From contig CAMGSK010000064.1 of NCBI GenBank assembly GCA_946061795.1, positions 1 to 7,881 of the forward strand: a DNA stretch of 7,881 bases, written 5' to 3'. The position numbers were made by a program, and so were the translations under genes. How positions within the stretch are numbered: the stretch's first letter is position 1; every line of letters begins with the position of its first letter. The notes below the pieces were generated by a model that saw only the letters and a program-made list of their open reading frames with translations, did not search any database and was not told the origin of the DNA. Origin of the DNA: an uncultured Elusimicrobium sp. (GTDB lineage: Bacteria; Elusimicrobiota; Elusimicrobia; Elusimicrobiales; Elusimicrobiaceae). Positions 1-6,647 of this stretch are shown here, one piece after another.

Positions 1-2972
1 GTTTTCGTCACCGTCGGAGGAGGGGCATCTTGGCATCCGGGTTTTTCAGAATACCGATGTACATCCGTGCCCCACTGCCGCTGCTGCGTGCATTCCAAAT
101 AGAAACACGCTGAACCGTCGTCCGCTTTCCGGGCAGTGTTCGTCAAATCAAGCTTCTGGCCCGGTTCACATCCGGCAGGCTCAGGTTCGCATCCCGGACG
201 GTCAGTATATTTATATACGGTTGATTCCCATACGTGTTCTGCACCGCATTTGAGATAGTAGCAGGCTCTGCCATCTGCAGACATTTTCGTCCCGGCCAAG
301 TCCATCGTCGCTCCGGGCTCACAGCTGTTATTGCGGCACTCCGGCGTATTTTTTACCTGAGGATGCTCGTAGTCCCAGCCGCTTTCATCATCCTTGCATT
401 GATAGAAAATGCACGGAGTTTGAGAGTCCAACGTCTGTCCTTTCCGGCACGGAGGCTCCGGCTGCACAGGATCCGGAATGACTTCTTCTCCATGATAGGT
501 GGCGTCATCGCTGGAGATCTTTTGACCGTACCGGGCCACCCAGTGCGCGGTCAAACCTTTTTTAGCTTGATCTGACAATTTGGTTCTGTCAGCAGGTGTC
601 AACCCGCTCAAGTCCGCAGCAAAGTACATAATCCCAGCAACAGGAATAGTACTTGCAGTGGTTGTAGAACTTCTTGTCGTCGGAATATTATTCAACCCAG
701 TCTCCAAGAAATCCACCGTCACTTGAATATTTTGAGCTTCAGGCCCATGTACGGCGGGCATATGCGTCAGCACCGCGGTAAATTTATCCAAGCTTTCAAT
801 GGGATCTGCTTTAATGGAGAAGCCGGCGAACTTGCAGTTCATACGCACGGCATTGGGCTTGCCGTTCGGGTTGGTTTGCTCGCGACCCTCCGGCACCATA
901 GAGTTTGTAAATACGCGCGGTTTATATTTATAATTCTTCCCGGGTTTGGGATCATTATCTTTATTCAGCACGTATTTATTCTCAAAATCCTGATAGAGAA
1001 CGGGCATTTCACCAATCGGCATTTTTACCTTAAACTGCGGATACTTGCCTCCAACCAGCGGACGCTCAATGTCCACCTCAATAGTATTTCCTGAGGCGTC
1101 GGTGGTCTCTTGGGTAAATCCTTGGCTGCTGGTCTTTTTAGAGAAGGCGTCTTTAAAAGCGTATCCTTCCACAAAAGCCAAGTGCAAAGCGTTAAACGCC
1201 TGGTTTTCATCCAGGGCGGCGCGAGCGTGCATTTTGGTTTTCAGTTCTTTCAGCCATTTTGTGGTTTCGCGTTTGAACGTGTCCCAGTGGAATACATCTC
1301 CCTCCGCCACATAGATGACACAGTAATGCGCCACTTCTTCCGGCTTCAGCTCATCATCCAAATGGGAGCTGGTCTTTCTGCCAACCGCAGCACCGCCGCG
1401 CTTGCCGGTCGCCTGGTCCACATGAGCGGACGCACTGTGTTTATTCCAGTTGGTATCGCTACTGCCGCAAAGCGGAGCAGACGGATTATACGGATTGTAG
1501 TTTTTCGCCACGACGGCATGATACAAATGCCAGCCGGACGCATCTCCGCCGGCCTGCAATTTAAAGGAATGCGTAGAATCCAATCCTTGACAGGCATAAT
1601 AATCCGCCAGCTTAGTTTCTCCTTTGATACTTCCTTTGACAGTGGCGCCCATGCAACTGCCGCGAACTTGGAAGAAGTTCATGTTGGTTGCACTCTTGGT
1701 GCTATCTTGCCAACCTTTTTGAGCCGCCGAAGAGTCTTTATCTAACGAAGCCAGGAATGTTTTACAATGAGGTTTATTGAATTCTCCCCATTTTGCCTTA
1801 TATTCTCCAGAATTCCAATCCTCCTCTGTCAGTTCTCCACATTTAGCAGGATCACCAGATCCGGCAGACTTTCCCCACATACTGTCCATACCGCAATCGT
1901 CATTACCGGTCAGCAAGCAGCAGGCCAAGCCTTTGCCGAACGTGGCGGCCACTTCAGCCAAAGCTTTGATTAAAGGCTCCACGAGGTTTTTTCTCCACAG
2001 GAAATATTTCCATTCCCATTTTTTCTGCTCGCGGTCCTTCATCATGTCCCACCACCAAGGAGTGATGCCCTTGTAATCCATTTTATTGTCCCACTTGCCG
2101 GCACCGCCGCCCGGGGCGAAATCGCCCGTCATGGGGTTGCCGCCCGCATGGCCGGGGCCGATGGGACGGAACATGGCGTCATTCAACGCCTGCTGGGCGT
2201 TGGATTTGCCCATGGCGTCGCGCGAAGCTCTGGCCTGGGCCGCGGGGCCTTGGCCAAAGTAAGAGCGGGACGGATTGCCCGCCGCGCGCAAAGGCTGCAG
2301 AGAAACGGGTTTCACGCCCTGTCTGGGACCGCCGGAAGAATCCTGTTTGGCGGCGCTTTTCAAGTTGCTCCCGCCGAAACGGCCGTAGTTGCCGCCGCCG
2401 CCGCGCAAATTCATAGACGCGCCGCCCAGTTCCTTAATCGGAGTGGTTTGGCGTTTAAAGCTGGCGCGCGTCTGCGCGGGCACGCTCTGACGGTAGGAGC
2501 TGCGGGGAGAGTCCTGAACGGGGGAATCATATCCGCCTCCCAGCCCGTCACGGTCATTGACGAAATCCTCGTCCATGTTGCCCGCGGAGGAAGCGGCCGG
2601 GTCACCCCAGCCTTTAATCAGGCTCAGAGGGTCTCTGCCGCTTAACTGGGAAATCTGCCCGTTGGGATCTTCCGACGTGGGATTAAAGCCGAAGCGTTCC
2701 GGCTCAAAAACGGAATCTTCCGTGCCGGGAGCCACAAAGGGCTCTTCCGCCACGGAACCGCTGTATTTGTACAAAAAGGGCAGCATCAGCAAAGCCACCG
2801 CCGCCGCGATGAAGAAAGGCGCGTCGCGGCGCGTGCGTTCGAAGATGGTTTTCTTCGGTTTGCCGTTGTTGCCGATTTTGGAAGACGCACGTTTAGAGAA
2901 CGGATTAAAAGCAGGCTTGCTGTTTTTAATCTTATCGCTGAACGTGAAGGAATCCTTCTTATTCTCAGCCAT
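1..2972 (-). CDS. Large single-pass membrane-anchored protein with C-terminal cysteine-rich repeats (3' end beyond window)
   Basis: I read this frame codon by codon; it is open from ATG at 2972 to the window edge, giving at least 990 residues with no stop. GGAGG lies 5 bases before the ATG. Residues 1-51 are basic and hydrophilic. Residues 52-68 form one hydrophobic helix, so the N-terminus is probably cytoplasmic and the rest outside. Residues about 70-290 are a Gly/Ser/Pro/Arg-rich linker without cysteine. Residues 300-330 are rich in tryptophan, including WWW at 306-308 and W319, W321 and W326. Residues 350-560 hold scattered cysteines (351, 352, 360, 378, 403, 440, 461, 502, 551). Residues 610-760 look beta-rich, followed by a Ser/Thr-rich stretch (764-776) and a Pro-rich linker (832-841). 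From residue 842 there are three cysteine-rich repeats. I do not recognise the family; a surface-exposed structural or binding protein is an inference. It has its own promoter and structured leader. Confidence 0.93.
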   Translation of the reverse strand, partial: MAENKKDSFTFSDKIKNSKPAFNPFSKRASSKIGNNGKPKKTIFERTRRDAPFFIAAAVALLMLPFLYKYSGSVAEEPFVAPGTEDSVFEPERFGFNPTSEDPNGQISQLSGRDPLSLIKGWGDPAASSAGNMDEDFVNDRDGLGGGYDSPVQDSPRSSYRQSVPAQTRASFKRQTTPIKELGGASMNLRGGGGNYGRFGGSNLKSAAKQDSSGGPRQGVKPVSLQPLRAAGNPSRSYFGQGPAAQARASRDAMGKSNAQQALNDAMFRPIGPGHAGGNPMTGDFAPGGGAGKWDNKMDYKGITPWWWDMMKDREQKKWEWKYFLWRKNLVEPLIKALAEVAATFGKGLACCLLTGNDDCGMDSMWGKSAGSGDPAKCGELTEEDWNSGEYKAKWGEFNKPHCKTFLASLDKDSSAAQKGWQDSTKSATNMNFFQVRGSCMGATVKGSIKGETKLADYYACQGLDSTHSFKLQAGGDASGWHLYHAVVAKNYNPYNPSAPLCGSSDTNWNKHSASAHVDQATGKRGGAAVGRKTSSHLDDELKPEEVAHYCVIYVAEGDVFHWDTFKRETTKWLKELKTKMHARAALDENQAFNALHLAFVEGYAFKDAFSKKTSSQGFTQETTDASGNTIEVDIERPLVGGKYPQFKVKMPIGEMPVLYQDFENKYVLNKDNDPKPGKNYKYKPRVFTNSMVPEGREQTNPNGKPNAVRMNCKFAGFSIKADPIESLDKFTAVLTHMPAVHGPEAQNIQVTVDFLETGLNNIPTTRSSTTTASTIPVAGIMYFAADLSGLTPADRTKLSDQAKKGLTAHWVARYGQKISSDDATYHGEEVIPDPVQPEPPCRKGQTLDSQTPCIFYQCKDDESGWDYEHPQVKNTPECRNNSCEPGATMDLAGTKMSADGRACYYLKCGAEHVWESTVYKYTDRPGCEPEPAGCEPGQKLDLTNTARKADDGSACFYLECTQQRQWGTDVHRYSEKPGCQDAPPPTVTK
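33..449 (-). repeat. Three tandem four-cysteine repeats in the C-terminal part of the large protein
   Basis: Three consecutive units share the pattern C-x(11-20)-C-x4-C-x(18-19)-C, with one conserved Trp 6-7 residues after the third Cys. Cysteines are at residues 842/854/859/879, 884/904/909/928 and 935/956/961/980. The central box reads CIFYQC, CYYLKC and CFYLEC. The tryptophans are W866, W915 and W967. Units two and three also share CEPG at their start, a D-G-x-A before the box, and PGC at their end. The first unit is shorter before the box. Four cysteines per unit suggest two disulfides per small domain. The third unit ends 11 codons from the window edge and is followed by a proline run, so further units may lie outside. 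I cannot match this to a named repeat family. Confidence 0.85.
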
Positions 2973-2977
2973 AACAG

Positions 2978-2989
2978 CCTCCAATGAGG
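2978..2989 (-). promoter_or_regulatory. Shine-Dalgarno sequence of the large gene, inside a small hairpin
   Basis: On the coding strand GGAGG (2982-2978) stands 5 bases before the ATG at 2972, which fixes the start. The preceding bases allow a 4-bp stem CCUC (2989-2986), loop AUUG, GAGG (2981-2978), which would cover most of the ribosome site. The stem is short, so occlusion would be partial. Confidence 0.6.
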
Positions 2990-3030
2990 TGATACATCTT
3001 TGTGTCCCGAAGGAGCCGGGACCGGGGGGT

Positions 3031-3056
3031 CTTAACGGCCGCCTGGGCGCGTTAAG
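3031..3056 (-). other. Perfect 7-bp inverted repeat with GC-rich interior (leader hairpin 2)
   Basis: Arms are 3056-3050 (CGTTAAG on the plus strand) and 3037-3031 (CTTAACG on the plus strand). The 12 bases between them can form a further 3-bp stem with a 4-base loop, and two outer G-C pairs are possible beyond a single mismatch. It is the strongest of the leader hairpins. As DNA, the same palindrome could be an operator for a dimeric regulator acting downstream of the promoter. Confidence 0.55.
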
Positions 3057-3088
3057 GCCGGGTACTGCACAACTTACAAATTCAAACG

Positions 3089-3103
3089 GGCCCATAAAGG
3101 GCC
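3089..3103 (-). other. 5'-terminal stem-loop of the predicted leader (hairpin 1)
   Basis: The sequence gives a perfect 5-bp GC stem with a 5-base loop (GGCCC-UUUAU-GGGCC) that starts at about +2 of the predicted transcript. Stem-loops at the extreme 5' end are known to stabilise some bacterial mRNAs, ompA being the classic case. It could instead be a weak terminator for the upstream operon, as a T-containing stretch follows, but that stretch is interrupted by G and A. Confidence 0.4.
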
Positions 3104-3110
3104 TACTATC

Positions 3111-3139
3111 ATTAAAACTCTCTCACGGCGTTTTGTCAA
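3111..3139 (-). promoter_or_regulatory. Near-consensus sigma-70-type promoter for the large gene
   Basis: The coding strand reads TTGACA (3139-3134, perfect -35), a 17-base spacer, then TTTAAT (3116-3111, five of six matches to the -10 consensus). It begins 5 bases after the stop codon of the 547-residue gene and points at the large gene. Transcription would start near 3104. Function is inferred from consensus match and position only. Confidence 0.65.
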
Positions 3140-3144
3140 GCGGG

Positions 3145-4788
3145 TTATTTGCCCGCGTCCGTTTCCAGCCAGCCGGAACTTCCTTCCGTTTCCGGGAAGA
3201 AATCGTTCCCTCCTTTGCCGTTGGTAAAAGTGTGTTCAATGTCTCCGTCCACATCGCCCGTCAAATTGCCAAAGTCTCTTTTGGCGTTATTGAGCTGAAT
3301 TTGTTCCTCTTCCGTCAGCTCTCCTTTGCCTTCCAGCGTGGCGATGGTGTCACACAAACCGGTAAATTCCGTCACGTAATTATCCAGCTTGGCCGTCTCG
3401 CAGCGGCCTGCGCTTTTCAATTTTACCCCGCAAAGAGACATGCCGTTAAATACGTTTTTAATATTACTGCAATGTGTTCTTACTCCTTCCACTTTTTGAC
3501 TCCAGCCGCCGATGTCTCCCCCGCAAGTTTTGGGGACGGTGCGGCGCACCTCGTCAATCAAAGTCTGGGAAGTATCCATACTCTTGCGAATATTCTCGTT
3601 GGCGGTTGCGGCCAATTCCCGGCATTTTTTCTCATCTTGCAGACGCATGTTTTCCGCGTTTGCATCCCCCATTAATTCATCCCCGGACAAACGCACGCCG
3701 GACCCCTCCCCGGAGGAATCATATACTTTTTTGGGCATGTCCATCGCCATATATCCGGCGGAGGCCAACTGCTTTTTCAGCATAAGCTGGGGAGCCTTCT
3801 GCGATGCACGGCTCATCAGCCATACCCAAGCCAAATGTTTCTTGGCTTCATCGTCCGTGCCGGTGATGTTCCCCCCCAAATTGCTCAAAGGGGTGGCAGA
3901 AGGAAACTGCTTTCTAAATTCTTGCTCCAGCGCGGCGTTGCTTTTGAGAGCCGCTTTGTCCACCACCATGTCCAAATAATCCGTCCGGGCCGCTCCGGCC
4001 ACGCCTGGGGCGCGCACCAAAGACAGCGTGCCGGTGGAGCCGCGCGTGACAGCGTTTTCCGCCGCCGCTCGCGCCGCAATTTGGGCGTCCGTTCCAAAAT
4101 AAGTGTCCGGCCGGGGGGCTTTTTCTATCGCGGCGCGGGCTTGGTCGCTCCAGTCGTTGATCGGATGATTGACCGCCGGGGAGTTGTCTTGCGGCTCGTT
4201 TCCCGCCGCTCCGGCCAGATAATCCCCTCTCCGTCCGCGCGCACGCAAAGACGCGTTTACCGCCGCCAAATTAAACAAACCGGAAGGAGGTTCTCCTTCC
4301 ACAGACATTTTCCGTCTGCCTTGTTTATCAAAGAGCGATAACTCTTCGTCTTTGGCCGGGGAGACGGTCTCATCACCGAAAGACCACGTCAGCAACGCAC
4401 GGGCGAAACTGACCGACTGTGTATCTTCCGGGCTGAAACCCATCCACCACGCCAAATTACGAAGTCCCGGTATATGTCCCACCGGTATTATTACTATAAC
4501 GGAAAAAAAGAAAAAAACAAGAGCCAGCAACAGAATCAGCCGTTTGCGGTTCCAACGTTTTTCCCGCGCGGAAAGCGCGGAAACGGAAGAGGCGGCGGAA
4601 ATCTCCGGGCGGAACGCGGAAGAGTCCGCCGGACGCCCGCCGGGAGCAAATGCTCCGCGGGAGTTTCCGTCCGTTTTTTGCCCGGGGACAAACGCGCCGG
4701 AGGCCTGCGGAGGAAGAGAGGGCATTTGCCCTTCTCCTCCGACAGTCTGACGCAAATGGTCCGTTTCGCCGTATTCTTCCCGTTTCAT
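3145..4788 (-). CDS. Single-pass membrane protein with six-cysteine C-terminal region, 547 aa
   Basis: The ATG at 4788 has AGGAG 6 bases upstream, directly after the stop codon of the preceding gene. Residues 1-78 are a hydrophilic, Gly/Pro/Ser-rich tail ending in a basic cluster (REKRWNRKR, 75-83). A strong membrane helix follows at 84-103, rich in Leu, Phe, Val and Ile. The basic side is N-terminal, so about 440 residues should lie outside the cytoplasm. Residues 150-310 are Ala/Gly/Asn-rich with no cysteine. Residues 312-400 look helical. All six cysteines (389, 422, 440, 453, 463, 479) fall within about 90 residues near the C-terminus, an even number that fits three disulfides. The last 60 residues are acidic and Gly/Asn-rich. 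I do not recognise the family. Gaps to neighbours are 11 bases upstream and 172 downstream, so it ends the first transcription unit. A helper or scaffold part of the same envelope assembly as its neighbours is an inference. Confidence 0.95.
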   Translation of the reverse strand: MKREEYGETDHLRQTVGGEGQMPSLPPQASGAFVPGQKTDGNSRGAFAPGGRPADSSAFRPEISAASSVSALSAREKRWNRKRLILLLALVFFFFSVIVIIPVGHIPGLRNLAWWMGFSPEDTQSVSFARALLTWSFGDETVSPAKDEELSLFDKQGRRKMSVEGEPPSGLFNLAAVNASLRARGRRGDYLAGAAGNEPQDNSPAVNHPINDWSDQARAAIEKAPRPDTYFGTDAQIAARAAAENAVTRGSTGTLSLVRAPGVAGAARTDYLDMVVDKAALKSNAALEQEFRKQFPSATPLSNLGGNITGTDDEAKKHLAWVWLMSRASQKAPQLMLKKQLASAGYMAMDMPKKVYDSSGEGSGVRLSGDELMGDANAENMRLQDEKKCRELAATANENIRKSMDTSQTLIDEVRRTVPKTCGGDIGGWSQKVEGVRTHCSNIKNVFNGMSLCGVKLKSAGRCETAKLDNYVTEFTGLCDTIATLEGKGELTEEEQIQLNNAKRDFGNLTGDVDGDIEHTFTNGKGGNDFFPETEGSSGWLETDAGK

Positions 4789-4799
4789 AAGCGGCTCCT

Positions 4800-5078
4800 T
4801 TAGCGGCGGGACCGGGCAGGAGCGCCGTTAATGTCCACGACGCGGCCCTGGTTATATTGCCGCTTCAACTGCCGTTCTTTTAATTTTTTTTGATACTCCG
4901 CCAAACGCTGGCGGTGTTCCGCTTCCGCCTGCTGCTGCGCTTTGACGAAGATCAATTCCCGGCGGGCCTGGCGGTGCTGGGCGGAGAAATACACCCACGC
5001 CGCCACCAAAGACAAAAGCACCAGCCACAGGACTCCGCCCACGAACAACGTTTTTAATCTGCTGTCCACATTTGCCAT
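4800..5078 (-). CDS. Small membrane protein with a basic helical tail, 92 aa
   Basis: I chose the ATG at 5078, preceded by GAGG at 6 bases, over the GTG at 5090. The GTG overlaps the previous gene's stop and has no evident ribosome site of its own. The GAGG overlaps the TGA stop of the upstream gene, which suggests translational coupling. Residues 10-31 are a single hydrophobic helix. Residues 34-75 are rich in Gln, Glu, Arg, Lys and Ala and read as a long charged helix, possibly a coiled coil. The tail is strongly basic, ending ARSRR. The positive charge favours a cytoplasmic tail, though that is only the positive-inside rule. Size and layout resemble small bitopic division or secretion accessory proteins (FtsL/FtsB-like shape), but there is no sequence motif to support such a name. 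It has no cysteine. It sits between two large membrane proteins in a tight operon and is probably a partner of them. Confidence 0.88.
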   Translation of the reverse strand: MANVDSRLKTLFVGGVLWLVLLSLVAAWVYFSAQHRQARRELIFVKAQQQAEAEHRQRLAEYQKKLKERQLKRQYNQGRVVDINGAPARSRR

Positions 5079-5084
5079 AGACCG

Positions 5085-5088
5085 CCTC
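5085..5088 (-). promoter_or_regulatory. Ribosome binding site deciding the start of the 92-aa gene
   Basis: GAGG lies 6 bases before the ATG at 5078 and overlaps the upstream TGA stop (5089-5087). This supports the ATG over the in-frame GTG 12 bases upstream, and suggests coupling to the upstream gene. Confidence 0.6.
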
Positions 5089-6607
5089 ACTTTTTCTCGC
5101 TGCTGTCGCTGCTTAAGCCGTCTCCGGTTTCTCCGTCGGCTCCAAAAGATTTAAGGCTTTCTATCGTACTCTCAACGCCATAAGTGACCCCGGTACCGAT
5201 AAGCCCTCCCACCAGCGTCAGGCCGAACCCTTTCAACTTACCGAATATCTTAGTGACAAACTGCTGGACTGGAGCCGCAAACGAAATACCTATGGCCACC
5301 AACATGAGCGCACCCATGACAACGGAAGCAATACTCCATCCGTCCCCACCGTATTTGTCAATATATTTGGCAGCGTCTGCTATAAAAACGGAGACAATGG
5401 CTATCGCAACTGCGGCGACAGCGGCCGCGGCCACCCATTTCCACCAAGCAACCCCTCTATCACCGCTCTTAGCCCCTACCAAAGAAGAAATACTCCACAT
5501 GGCCGCAATGGTCACAAACAATGTACCAAACAATCCTTTTTGCAGGCGGGTGCGGTGGTTTTTACGTTCCTGCTCGGAATTGTCTATTTCATCGGCCGCC
5601 GCGTCAAAATTATCGGTATTCGTGTCCATCTCGTCCACAAAATCCGCCGTGGCTGCGGTGCCCAGCGTTTCCATGTTTTCGCCCAAGGCCTGCACGCCGC
5701 CGGCCAGACGCTCGCCGCCCATAAACACCTGGGCTGCTTCATTGTCGGAGCGAGACGCGTTGGCCGCCACTTTGGCCGACGATACAGCGATAAGGCGCAA
5801 ATCTTTGCCTTCTTCCGAAAAACGCCCGCGCCCAATATGCGCATTCATATTACCGGGACGGAAAGAAGAAGAGGTGGACGTAGCCCCGCGCAAGGTGGAA
5901 TTGGAAGCCACCAGCGTGCTGCCTTCCGGCATGGCCCCGGAAAAACCGCCGAAATCTCCGGCACGGGACGAACGTTCCGCTGATACGGCAGAAGCGGAAC
6001 CGCCATTGCTTCTGGAAGGCGCGCCAAAACCTCCGTTGCCACCCGTTCCCAAATTGGAACCGCCCGCTTTGGCCACGCTGGCGCGTTGCAAAACGGGCCC
6101 GCCGGAAGCGCCGTCTTTTCCGGCCGCTTCTTCATTGGCCTGACGCAAACCTTCCCGCATGCCTTTTTCCCCGGGGACGGAAACACCTCCCGTTGCGGCG
6201 GCTTGGCCGTCACGCCGCACCGCGCCGTTGGCCCCCATACCTAAGCCGTCTTCTCCGGCAGACAAAGCGGAACGGCGCGCCGAAATGCCGTCCAAGGCGG
6301 AACTCATCGCATTAATGGAACCTTCGCCGCCGTCAAACATGCGGTCGTTTTGCGCGGAAATATCCGCCGCGGAAGCAAACTCCGCCCCGCCCCGGCTGAT
6401 GTTAATGCCGGAATATTCCGAAGGCATTTGCCCGCCCGAAGACATCACCTGCGCCAAAGAGCGGATTTCTCCCTCTTGCGCGGCGGGGGTGTCGGCCATA
6501 TATCCCGTCAGGTTATAGACGGCCAGCCCTCCGGCCAGCACCACGCCGGCCAGCCCCGCTTTATTCACGGCGCCCGTACGTGCGGTTAAAAATTTGAATA
6601 TATTCAT
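5087..6607 (-). CDS. Gly/Ala/Ser-rich polytopic membrane protein, 506 aa, paralogue of the upstream gene
   Basis: The frame is open from a GTG at 6658, but the real start is almost certainly the ATG at 6607, which has GGAGG 4 bases upstream. The GTG lies inside the previous gene. A hydrophobic helix at residues 16-37 follows a basic N-terminus. Residues 40-260 are low-complexity, rich in Gly, Ala, Ser and Asn. Residues 265-345 form the part most like the upstream protein, including L-A-G-G-V, GEN and A-T-A-D-F. A basic patch (347-357) precedes a membrane segment at 358-378, then helices at about 388-410 and 423-445, and a weaker one at 460-478. The tail is Gly/Asp/Ser-rich. There is no cysteine. 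The C-terminal helices have no counterpart in the paralogue's visible part. I do not recognise the family; the cluster of helices is loosely reminiscent of secretion-channel subunits, with no motif to support that. Topology is uncertain because the basic patch before the second helix argues against a simple periplasmic loop. Confidence 0.94.
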   Translation of the reverse strand: MNIFKFLTARTGAVNKAGLAGVVLAGGLAVYNLTGYMADTPAAQEGEIRSLAQVMSSGGQMPSEYSGINISRGGAEFASAADISAQNDRMFDGGEGSINAMSSALDGISARRSALSAGEDGLGMGANGAVRRDGQAAATGGVSVPGEKGMREGLRQANEEAAGKDGASGGPVLQRASVAKAGGSNLGTGGNGGFGAPSRSNGGSASAVSAERSSRAGDFGGFSGAMPEGSTLVASNSTLRGATSTSSSFRPGNMNAHIGRGRFSEEGKDLRLIAVSSAKVAANASRSDNEAAQVFMGGERLAGGVQALGENMETLGTAATADFVDEMDTNTDNFDAAADEIDNSEQERKNHRTRLQKGLFGTLFVTIAAMWSISSLVGAKSGDRGVAWWKWVAAAAVAAVAIAIVSVFIADAAKYIDKYGGDGWSIASVVMGALMLVAIGISFAAPVQQFVTKIFGKLKGFGLTLVGGLIGTGVTYGVESTIESLKSFGADGETGDGLSSDSSEKK

Positions 6608-6610
6608 AAT

Positions 6611-6617
6611 TCCTCCC
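6611..6617 (-). promoter_or_regulatory. Ribosome binding site deciding the start of the 506-aa gene
   Basis: The coding strand reads GGGAGGA just before ATT and the ATG at 6607. No comparable site precedes the upstream in-frame GTG at 6658, so 17 residues of the longest possible frame are rejected. Confidence 0.75.
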
Positions 6618-6647
6618 AAATTAAACGGAATCTTCCGTCCGTACGGC

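Larger units (their letters stand above)
2973..3104 (-). promoter_or_regulatory. Predicted structured 5' leader of the large gene
   Basis: This is the stretch from the predicted transcription start to the ATG, about 132 nt with no credible coding frame. It contains three separate inverted repeats plus the hairpin over the Shine-Dalgarno site. Hairpin 1 (3103-3089) is GGCCC-UUUAU-GGGCC and would begin at about +2. Hairpin 2 (3056-3031) has a perfect 7-bp stem CTTAACG/CGTTAAG with a GC-rich interior that can pair further. Hairpin 3 (3022-3004) has a 6-bp stem GUCCCG/CGGGAC with loop GCUCCUU. None is followed by a proper U-tract, so they do not look like simple terminators. I do not recognise a known riboswitch. 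Confidence 0.5.

Noticed and set aside
1..2080. Lower GC in the distal half of the large gene as a sign of horizontal transfer
   Set aside because: The difference follows amino-acid content: the linker regions are Gly/Ala/Pro/Arg-rich and so GC-rich, while the folded parts use more Lys, Asn, Tyr and Phe. The same contrast occurs inside the other genes.
3089..3103. Rho-independent terminator for the upstream four-gene unit
   Set aside because: The stem is only 5 bp, the following bases are CGTTTGAATTT rather than a U-run, and it coincides with the predicted transcription start of the next gene.
2557..3675. A 372-codon open frame on the plus strand spanning the gap between the two largest genes
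   Set aside because: It crosses the promoter and leader and overlaps both minus-strand genes antisense. No convincing ribosome site was noted and the product has no coherent architecture.
5079..5090. GTG start at 5090 for the small membrane protein
   Set aside because: The ATG four codons later has GAGG at proper spacing; the GTG overlaps the upstream gene's stop.
5200..5480. The C-terminal helices of the 506-aa protein as a VirB2/TrbC- or VirB6-type secretion subunit
   Set aside because: The resemblance is only in hydrophobicity and Gly/Ala content; no diagnostic motif and no neighbouring secretion ATPase is visible.
5184..6143. A 319-codon open frame on the plus strand opposite the 506-aa gene
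   Set aside because: It lies wholly opposite a gene with a good ribosome site and membrane segments. Its product is Pro/Ala/Ser-rich with no domain-like pattern, as expected from the complement of a Gly/Ala-rich gene.
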